From Candidatus Neomicrothrix sp. UBA7884 (GTDB taxonomy: Bacteria; Actinomycetota; Acidimicrobiia; Acidimicrobiales; MedAcidi-G1), in the NCBI GenBank assembly GCA_002501135.1, contig DLRQ01000089.1, forward strand, positions 1 through 18,646: a stretch of 18,646 nt of DNA. The letters are read 5' to 3'. A program made the translations under genes and the position numbers. This document shows, one piece after another, positions 14,203-18,646 of this stretch (position 1 is the first letter of the stretch; every line of letters starts with the position of its first letter). The notes beneath the pieces are model-generated. The model made no database searches and had not been told where the DNA came from. It saw only the letters and a list, made by a program, of their open reading frames with translations.

Positions 14203-14889
14203 ATGAAGAAGATAGACCTGAGTGGAGGAACGACTGCTGGTCTGGTGATCGGCTCGGTGGTCATTGCGGTCGCCTCGATGGTCGTGTCGCTCGTAACGGT
14301 GGCCAGCGCCCAGACCGAAGTAGATACAGAGGTTCCGGCGGCCCATGATCAACACGATGTGGCCGTGGTTACCGGGTCAGGCGACCATGGTGGCGCCGGG
14401 CATGACGGGGCTATGGCTTCCGGGTCATGCGACCATGGTGGCGCCGGGCATGATGGGGCTATGGCTTCCGGTGCGGCCGGCCACGACGAGCGCCTGGCGG
14501 CCACAGCCGAGTTTCTGGGGCTGGACAGCGAGGGTCTGAAGACCCAGCTGAAGGAGGGAGCCACCATCGCCGAACTGGCTGGCGACGACCTTGATGGCCT
14601 CATCGCACAGCAGCTTGAGTTCGCCGGTGAACACATCGGCACGGCTGTAGAAGATGGAAAGATTGACCAGGCAAGGGCCGATGAGATGCTGTCAGGCCTG
14701 CGCGAGCGGATAACGGCACGAATGAACGGTGAGATGCCCGAGGGAATGACACCGGGATCCATGGGCGGAATGCGTCCCGGCGGAATGGGCGGAGGCCACA
14801 AGGCCGGTATGGGTGGGATGCGTCCCGGCGGAATGGGCGGGATGAACCCCGGCGGCATGGACCACGGGAGCGAAGGCCACGGCGCCTGA
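14203..14889 (+). CDS. Secreted His/Met-rich protein, putative metal binding
   Basis: The 228-aa product has an N-terminal hydrophobic segment ending in VASAQT (signal peptide or membrane anchor). Next comes a His/Asp/Gly-rich region containing two nearly identical 16-residue repeats (SGSGDHGGAGHDGAMA and SGSCDHGGAGHDGAMA). A helical domain (about 98-180: LAATAEFLGLDSEGLKTQLK, ADEMLSGLRERITARM) then leads to a Gly/Met/His-rich tail (GGMRPGGMGGGHK, GGMNPGGMDHGSEGHG). His and Met clusters of this kind are common in extracytoplasmic copper-handling proteins, but no named family is recognised. A good ribosome-binding site (CAGGAGAG, 14188-14195) precedes the ATG. It is flanked by terminator-like hairpins, so it is probably monocistronic. 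Confidence 0.8.
   Translation: MKKIDLSGGTTAGLVIGSVVIAVASMVVSLVTVASAQTEVDTEVPAAHDQHDVAVVTGSGDHGGAGHDGAMASGSCDHGGAGHDGAMASGAAGHDERLAATAEFLGLDSEGLKTQLKEGATIAELAGDDLDGLIAQQLEFAGEHIGTAVEDGKIDQARADEMLSGLRERITARMNGEMPEGMTPGSMGGMRPGGMGGGHKAGMGGMRPGGMGGMNPGGMDHGSEGHGA
14373..14468 (+). repeat. Two 48-bp in-frame tandem repeats
   Basis: Units 14373-14420 and 14421-14468 agree at 46 of 48 positions. One change is silent and the other turns Gly (GGC) into Cys (TGC). The unit encodes 16 residues rich in His, Asp and Gly, and a degenerate third start follows (CCGGTGCGG...). Confidence 0.9.
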
Positions 14890-14921
14890 CCCCCACAGGA
14901 ACAGTTTTCTGCCAGGCTCCC

Positions 14922-14951
14922 GGTTCCCCCGCCGGGGGCCTCGGCCGTTTT
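14922..14951 (+). terminator. Terminator-like hairpin after the His/Met-rich gene
   Basis: CCCCC (14926-14930) pairs with GGGGG (14934-14938) around GCC, with an outer GG/CC pair, and TTTT follows at 14948-14951. The gap between stem and T run makes it imperfect. It separates the gene from the nadE promoter. Confidence 0.5.
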
Positions 14952-14964
14952 ACGGCTTCTTCGG

Positions 14965-14970
14965 TACGCT
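14965..14970 (+). promoter_or_regulatory. -10 box of nadE
   Basis: TACGCT ends 6 nt before the ATG at 14977, with no ribosome-binding site, predicting a leaderless mRNA. Confidence 0.5.
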
Positions 14971-14976
14971 GCACCC

Positions 14977-16668
14977 ATGAGCCGGGTGCGCGTCGCCATG
15001 GTCCAGACCAACTCGGTCGTCGGCGACCTGGACGGAAACGTCGAGCGCATACGCGGCGTGCTCGATCAGGTTGAAGGTTGTGATCTGGCCGTCTTCCCTG
15101 AAATGACCGTTGCCGGCTACCCCCTCGAAGACCTGGTTCTCAAGCCCGGTTTCGTCTCCGACTGTCGTGCTGCTGTCGAGGCGGTGGCTGCGTCCAGCGG
15201 CAGCTGTGCCCTGGTAATCGGCTTTCCAGACGGCGCCCCAGAGGACTCGGCTGCAGACGGCGTGCAGAACGCTGCAGCGGTGTGCCACGACGGCAGGGTG
15301 GTCGGCGTCTACCACAAGCGGGCGCTACCGAACTACGACGTGTTCGACGAGGCGCGCCACTTCGTGCCCGGTATCGAGCCGCTACGGCTCTACGAGATCG
15401 GAGGCATCCGGGTCGGCTTCGTGGTCTGTGAGGATCTCTGGGTCGCCGACAGCCCCGTGGGCAGCCTTGTGGAAGGTGGAGCGGAGCTGCTGGTCGCCAT
15501 CAACGGCTCTCCGTACCACCGCGGCATGCTGGCCGAGCGCGAGGCGGTGGTGGCAGCTACGGCAACCTCGTCCGGGGTACCCGTTGTGTACGTGAACCTG
15601 GTCGGAGGCCAGGATGAGCTGGTGTTCGACGGGGGATCCATGGTCGCCGACCCGGCAGGCCTCATAGTCGCCAGAGCCCCCAGGTTCGAAGAGGCTGTCG
15701 TGGTCGTCGACATCGAGGTCGACGACTCTCCAGAATCTGGGGCCGACCTGCCGACCATCATGGTCTCTGGGCCGGTCGACCGAACCGACCACGTCGTGGC
15801 CCCACCTGTCGACCCACTCAACCCGTCCGCTGAGCTGTACGCGGTGCTCGTGACCGCCACCCGCGACTACGTGACCAAGAGCGGTTTCACCGACGTATGC
15901 ATTGGCCTGTCAGGCGGCATCGACTCGGCCCTGGTAGCAGCTATCGCAGCCGATGCCCTCGGACCAGCTCACGTACATGCCGTACTCATGCCGTCCCGAT
16001 ACTCGAGCGGGCATTCGACTGCCGATGCCACGGACCTTGCGACCACCCTCGGAATCGACCATCGAACTGTTCACATCGAGGCCGCCCACGCCACACTTCT
16101 TACCCTCCTCGACGGGTCCCTCGGTGAGGTGCCGGTCGGGTCGACCGACGAGAACCTCCAGGCCCGTATCAGGGGGGTTCTGCTCATGGCGCATGCCAAC
16201 GCCTCGGGTTGGCTGGTGCTCACCACAGGGAACAAGAGCGAATCGGCGGTCGGCTACTCGACCCTCTACGGCGACACAGCCGGAGCCTTCGCCGTGATCA
16301 AGGACATCTACAAGCTCACCGTCTACGAGTTGGCGAGGTGGCGAAACAACCAGCCCGGTGGCCCGGTCATCTCCGAGAACATCATGTCAAAGCCACCCTC
16401 AGCCGAACTGCGACCCGACCAGCGCGACGACCAGAGCCTTCCTCCCTACGAGGTACTCGACCCCCTCCTCGAGGCCTACATAGAAGGTGACCGGACTAGG
16501 GCCGACTTGGTGGCCGATGGATTCGACGTCGAGATGGTCGACCGGATCACCCGGCTCGTTGACCTGGCTGAGTTCAAGCGACGCCAGACGCCACCCGGAA
16601 CCAGGGTCAGCCGCAAGGGCTTCGGCAGGGACAGGCGCCTTCCGATCGTCAACAGGTACCGCGGTTGA
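14977..16668 (+). CDS. nadE: Glutamine-dependent NAD+ synthetase
   Basis: This 563-aa enzyme makes NAD+ from nicotinate adenine dinucleotide, ATP and glutamine. The N-terminal nitrilase-like glutaminase has the catalytic triad E42 (VFPEMTVAGYP), K114 (YHKRALPNY) and C151 (VVCEDLW). The C-terminal synthetase has the PP-loop SGGIDS (312-317), then TTGNKSESAVGYSTLYGD and the late KPPSAELRPDQ segment. Length is in the usual range for two-domain NadE. The start is set by the -10 box 6 nt upstream. It uses glutamine as nitrogen donor, which links it loosely to the glutamine synthetase genes upstream. A CRP-like palindrome begins 18 nt after the stop. Confidence 0.97.
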   Translation: MSRVRVAMVQTNSVVGDLDGNVERIRGVLDQVEGCDLAVFPEMTVAGYPLEDLVLKPGFVSDCRAAVEAVAASSGSCALVIGFPDGAPEDSAADGVQNAAAVCHDGRVVGVYHKRALPNYDVFDEARHFVPGIEPLRLYEIGGIRVGFVVCEDLWVADSPVGSLVEGGAELLVAINGSPYHRGMLAEREAVVAATATSSGVPVVYVNLVGGQDELVFDGGSMVADPAGLIVARAPRFEEAVVVVDIEVDDSPESGADLPTIMVSGPVDRTDHVVAPPVDPLNPSAELYAVLVTATRDYVTKSGFTDVCIGLSGGIDSALVAAIAADALGPAHVHAVLMPSRYSSGHSTADATDLATTLGIDHRTVHIEAAHATLLTLLDGSLGEVPVGSTDENLQARIRGVLLMAHANASGWLVLTTGNKSESAVGYSTLYGDTAGAFAVIKDIYKLTVYELARWRNNQPGGPVISENIMSKPPSAELRPDQRDDQSLPPYEVLDPLLEAYIEGDRTRADLVADGFDVEMVDRITRLVDLAEFKRRQTPPGTRVSRKGFGRDRRLPIVNRYRG

Positions 16669-16685
16669 CCCCCGCCCGACTGGCC

Positions 16686-16699
16686 GTGACGGCCGTCAC
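16686..16699. promoter_or_regulatory. CRP/FNR-type palindrome upstream of the sigma factor gene
   Basis: GTGACGGCCGTCAC is a perfect 14-nt palindrome of the form GTGA-N6-TCAC. With flanks it reads CGTGA-N6-TCACA, one mismatch from the TGTGA-N6-TCACA consensus of CRP-type regulators, including the mycobacterial one. Its centre is about 50 bp before the start predicted from the TAGGGT box. Confidence 0.5.
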
Positions 16700-16730
16700 A
16701 AAATCGCGTGGTGCCGCACGAACCGGTCGA

Positions 16731-16736
16731 TAGGGT
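16731..16736 (+). promoter_or_regulatory. Possible -10 box of the sigma factor gene
   Basis: TAGGGT would start transcription near 16743. The -35 region is poor, as for many activator-dependent promoters. Support is positional only. Confidence 0.3.
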
Positions 16737-16742
16737 GACCCG

Positions 16743-16873
16743 CTACCGGGGCGGGCAGGACTGCTGTTGCGTAACCTCCCCGGAACAACAAGGCGATCAG
16801 AACTCGGTGAACATCCGAGGCGGCGAAATGGCGTAGCCGCTGGTGGTGTTCCCCCGGCAGGAGGAGACGCAAG
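16743..16873 (+). other. Structured 5' leader of the sigma factor gene
   Basis: About 130 nt without a convincing reading frame can form three consecutive hairpins: CCGGGG (16746-16751) with CCCCGG (16778-16783), CTCGG (16803-16807) with CCGAG (16815-16819), and GCGGC (16820-16824) with GCCGC (16836-16840). The ribosome-binding site follows. It matches no riboswitch class I recognise. It may be a post-transcriptional control element or just a GC-rich leader. Confidence 0.3.
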
Positions 16874-17812
16874 GTGGCCAAGGAGCGGGTAGAACGGGAC
16901 GAGGAAGACCTCGTCAGGCTGTATCTCACCGACATAGGTCAATACCCCCTCCTTACCAAGGAGGGCGAGGTGCGGCTCGCCCAGCAGATCGAAAAGGGTG
17001 CCGCCGCGAGGCAGGAACTCGACAAGGCCGGCGACAGCCTCACACCGGCAAGAAGGCGTGAGATGCGCCGTAACCTCCGCCGGGGCGACGAGGCGGTCCG
17101 AACCTTCGTGCAGTCGAACCTGCGGTTGGTGGTATCAATCGCAAAGAAGTACCAGGCCTCGGGACTTCCGCTCCTCGACCTCATCCAGGAGGGCAACCTG
17201 GGCCTCATGCATGCCGTCGAGAAGTTCGACTGGCGCAAGGGCTTCAAGTTCTCGACCTACGCAACCTGGTGGATCCGCCAGGCCATCACCCGGGGCATCG
17301 CCAACACCGGTCGCACCATCCGGTTGCCGGTCCACGCAGGCGACACCCTCGCCCGCCTGCAGAAGGCCCGCTCCCGCCTGGAACTCCGCTTCGGTCGTCC
17401 GGCCACGATCGCAGAACTCGCCGTTGAGGTTGAGATGACCGAGGACAAGGTCACCGAAGCCCTTCGTTTCGCAGCCGAGCCCCTTTCCCTGAGTGAGCCA
17501 TTGCGCGAGGACGGCGATGCCGAACTCGGCGACGTGGTCGAGGACAGGTCGGCCGACTCACCTTTCGAGGTAGCCGCCACGGCGCTCCTGCCTGAGGAGA
17601 TCAGCCGTCTTCTGGCACCCCTTGACACCCGTGAACGTGAGATCCTGAAATTGCGCTTCGGACTTGACCGCGGTGAACCCCGCACCCTCGAAGAGGTGGG
17701 TGACCACTTCGAGTTGACCAGGGAGCGGATTCGCCAGATCGAGGCCCGGGCGATGTCCAAGTTGCGTCACCCGAGCAGCGACACGGGGGCACGCGACCTG
17801 CTCGCAGTCTGA
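16874..17812 (+). CDS. Sigma-70 family RNA polymerase sigma factor (HrdB/SigB-like, group 2)
   Basis: This 312-aa sigma factor has region 1.2 (DLVRLYLTDIGQYPLLTKEGE), region 2 (NLRLVVSIAKKYQASGLPLL, LIQEGNLGLMHAVEKFDWRKG, FSTYATWWIRQAITRGIAN), region 3 and region 4.2 (TLEEVGDHFELTRERIRQIE, ARAMSKLRH). It lacks the long N-terminal 1.1 extension of many principal sigma factors, so it is most like group 2 factors, though a shortened principal factor is possible. The GTG at 16874 follows the strong ribosome-binding site AGGAGGAG (16859-16866) at 7 nt. A CRP-like palindrome and a structured leader precede it, and a hairpin overlaps the stop codon. Confidence 0.95.
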   Translation: MAKERVERDEEDLVRLYLTDIGQYPLLTKEGEVRLAQQIEKGAAARQELDKAGDSLTPARRREMRRNLRRGDEAVRTFVQSNLRLVVSIAKKYQASGLPLLDLIQEGNLGLMHAVEKFDWRKGFKFSTYATWWIRQAITRGIANTGRTIRLPVHAGDTLARLQKARSRLELRFGRPATIAELAVEVEMTEDKVTEALRFAAEPLSLSEPLREDGDAELGDVVEDRSADSPFEVAATALLPEEISRLLAPLDTREREILKLRFGLDRGEPRTLEEVGDHFELTRERIRQIEARAMSKLRHPSSDTGARDLLAV

Positions 17813-17829
17813 CCGGTCGCTCCGGTCAG
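17809..17829. terminator. Hairpin overlapping the sigma factor stop codon
   Basis: CTGACCGG and CCGGTCAG form a perfect 8-bp stem with a 5-nt loop; the TGA stop is in the left arm. No U tract follows in either direction. It lies between convergent genes (sigma factor and tRNA-Sec) and may serve both. Confidence 0.5.
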
Positions 17830-17838
17830 CGGCTCGTA

Positions 17839-17854
17839 CCTCCCCTGGCGGAGG
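17839..17854 (-). terminator. Hairpin just 3' of tRNA-Sec
   Basis: On the minus strand CCTCC-GCCAGG-GGAGG folds into a 5-bp stem 2 nt after the tRNA-Sec CCA. It may end the transcript or mark its 3' processing site. There is no U run. Confidence 0.35.
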
Positions 17855-17856
17855 CG

Positions 17857-17952
17857 TGGCGGAGGTGGACGGGAATCGAACCCGCCGGACGGGGATCGCC
17901 CGTCCCACCCGCTTTGAAGGCGGGGGAGCCCACCAGGTACTCAGACACCTCC
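17857..17952 (-). tRNA. selC: tRNA-Sec (selC, anticodon TCA)
   Basis: The 96-nt minus-strand RNA has all hallmarks of bacterial selenocysteine tRNA: anticodon TCA in the loop CTTCAAA closed by CCCGC/GCGGG, a long variable arm (GGACGGG/CCCGTCC, 7 bp), an extended D stem, T arm GCGGG-TTCGATT-CCCGT, discriminator G and an encoded CCA at 17857-17859. The acceptor stem GGAGGTGT/CCACCTCC has seven pairs, but the eighth, normally paired in bacterial tRNA-Sec, is T opposite C. The RNA is first charged with serine by SerRS, then converted by SelA and delivered by SelB, both encoded about 12 kb upstream on the same strand. Confidence 0.97.
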
Positions 17953-17959
17953 GGCGCTG

Positions 17960-17965
17960 ACAGTA
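17960..17965 (-). promoter_or_regulatory. -10 box of tRNA-Sec
   Basis: TACTGT on the minus strand ends 7 nt before the first base of the mature tRNA, so transcription should begin at, or within one or two nt of, tRNA position 1. Confidence 0.5.
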
Positions 17966-17979
17966 CGGGCCGCGGAGCG

Positions 17980-18004
17980 GTTTGCACACAGTTGGAACGC
18001 AAAC
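17980..18004. repeat. Inverted repeat upstream of tRNA-Sec
   Basis: GTTTGC (17980-17985) and GCAAAC (17999-18004) are perfect inverted copies around a 13-nt spacer. The centre lies about 40 bp before the predicted tRNA-Sec start, overlapping its -35 region, and about 60 bp before the divergent small ORF. It could be an operator; the binding protein is unknown. Confidence 0.4.
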
Positions 18005-18040
18005 TGGTGGACGGCTGGCCAAAGGGGTGCCGTCTGCACC

Positions 18041-18046
18041 TATCAT
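18041..18046 (+). promoter_or_regulatory. -10 box of the 24-aa ORF
   Basis: TATCAT, the hexamer closest to consensus in the window, ends 7 nt before the ATG at 18054, predicting a leaderless transcript. Confidence 0.5.
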
Positions 18047-18053
18047 CACTGGT

Positions 18054-18128
18054 ATGAAGAAGTTCGTGATGCTCGCAGCCCTGGCGGCACTTGTGGCCGT
18101 GGCCGTGCGCAAGGTCCGCTCAATCTGA
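18054..18128 (+). CDS. 24-aa hydrophobic leaderless ORF
   Basis: The reading frame ATG...TGA encodes MKKFVMLAALAALVAVAVRK followed by VRSI: a basic start, one hydrophobic helix and a basic end. It resembles the beginning of the small actinobacterial DLW-39 family (a MKK-start, one helix, then a K/R-rich stretch) but stops before the acidic DLW-containing tail. The perfect -10 box and start spacing argue that it is expressed. It might be a functional micropeptide, a truncated relative, or chance. It lies between tRNA-Sec and the converging HAD gene. Confidence 0.45.
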   Translation: MKKFVMLAALAALVAVAVRKVRSI

Positions 18129-18144
18129 CGGGTTTACCACCTGG

Positions 18145-18646
18145 TCAGGCGCGGCGTCGGAACCGCCTGATCGTCGAGATCACCCCGAAGAAGACGGCAA
18201 ACGTGAGGGCCGTTGCGACGATCCAGTTCCGGTTGATTGGGATTCGGTCGCCCAGGGCAACCGGGTTCTCGAACTCCAGAACCGGCCACTCGCGCCTTGC
18301 CGCCTCACGTCTGAGATCGCGGTCGGGGTTGACCACAACCGGGTGGCCGACCGACTCCAGCATCGGAAGGTCGGTGATCGAGTCCGAGTAGGCCCAGGAC
18401 CCGGCGAGATCCAGGCCGTCCTCTTCAGCCAGCCTTGTTATCGCCTCTGCCTTGTCGGGACCGTGGGCGTAGAACTCCACCCCGCCCGTGTAGCAGCCGC
18501 CGGAGTCGATCAGGGGGGTTGTGGCGATGGCCTTTTCCATCTGCAGGTGGGCTGCCATGGGTTCGACGATCTCGATGGGAGCGGCCGAGACCAGCACGAG
18601 CATGCGTCCCTCGGATCTGTGGTGTTCCAGAAGGTCGAGTGCCTCG
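18145..18646 (-). CDS. HAD-IB family hydrolase (phosphoserine-phosphatase-like), partial
   Basis: The C-terminal 166 residues are present; the gene runs off the right edge, and the frame stays open to the last complete codon (EALDLLEHHRSEGR precedes MLVLVSAAP). HAD motif II is the Ser in VLVSAAP, motif III the Lys in GPDKAEAI, and motif IV SDSITDLPML, as in subfamily IB phosphatases related to SerB. Motif I with the nucleophilic aspartate would lie outside the window. The C-terminus carries one hydrophobic helix (NWIVATALTFAVFFGVISTI) followed by RRFRRRA, so the protein is probably tail-anchored with the catalytic domain in the cytoplasm. The natural substrate cannot be told. Confidence 0.9.
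   Translation of the reverse strand, partial: EALDLLEHHRSEGRMLVLVSAAPIEIVEPMAAHLQMEKAIATTPLIDSGGCYTGGVEFYAHGPDKAEAITRLAEEDGLDLAGSWAYSDSITDLPMLESVGHPVVVNPDRDLRREAARREWPVLEFENPVALGDRIPINRNWIVATALTFAVFFGVISTIRRFRRRA

Noticed and set aside
14381..14478. Repeats as a CRISPR-like array
   Set aside because: Only two directly adjacent units without spacers, in frame inside a coding region.
18126..18128. The TGA of the 24-aa ORF as a possible Sec codon next to tRNA-Sec
   Set aside because: Reading through gives a basic tail unlike any family, which enters the converging HAD gene within a few codons, and no SECIS-like hairpin directly follows the TGA.
1..18646. Mobile element or genomic island anchored at the tRNA genes
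   Set aside because: No integrase, transposase, or direct repeat of a tRNA 3' end was found, and base composition looks even across the window.

Overview
The window reads as one continuous stretch of a high-GC Actinomycetota chromosome. Evidence for this is a WhiB-family Fe-S regulator, a GlnR-type OmpR regulator next to glutamine synthetase genes, a BldG/SpoIIAA-like STAS protein, a HrdB/SigB-type sigma factor, and about ten genes that appear to be translated from leaderless mRNAs (a TANNNT-like -10 box 6-9 nt before the start codon). A deep-branching lineage such as Acidimicrobiia fits the mixture of genes, but this is inference and not proven from the window. No phage, transposon, integrase or CRISPR was seen. 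All gaps without a gene are under 210 bp.

Layout: tRNA-Pro(CGG) on the minus strand (18-94). A lone receiver protein (minus) lies divergent from a STAS anti-sigma-antagonist (plus), followed by an NfeD-like membrane protein. A WhiB protein comes next. The minus-strand selA-selB operon (2716-5767) is divergent from fxsA. The Mrp/ApbC Fe-S carrier ATPase (minus) is divergent from an A-type Fe-S carrier (HesB/IscA), with a long imperfect palindrome over the latter's promoter. A Tat/lipoprotein thioredoxin-fold protein (minus) is divergent from an unusual short xanthine-dehydrogenase-like protein that fuses both [2Fe-2S] domains to a much reduced molybdopterin-type domain. A 66-aa membrane protein follows.

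The nitrogen block (10796-14054) contains glnA (GS type I) followed by a GlnR-like regulator on the minus strand, divergent from glnII (GS type II). In the shared intergenic region are four half-sites spaced exactly 11 bp apart that look like a GlnR box. The box sits where an activator would sit for both promoters. Because the regulator gene lies directly behind glnA, the arrangement implies autoregulation.

The right part holds a secreted His/Met-rich protein with a 48-bp tandem duplication, glutamine-dependent NAD synthetase (nadE), a sigma-70 gene behind a CRP-like palindrome and a structured leader, tRNA-Sec (selC, minus), a 24-aa leaderless ORF, and the C-terminal part of a HAD-IB phosphatase that runs off the right edge.

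A notable system-level feature is selenocysteine decoding: SelA, SelB and tRNA-Sec(TCA) are all present, about 12 kb apart, but no selD and no recognisable selenoprotein lie in the window. The other theme is Fe-S biology (Mrp, A-type carrier, WhiB, [2Fe-2S] hydroxylase-like protein).
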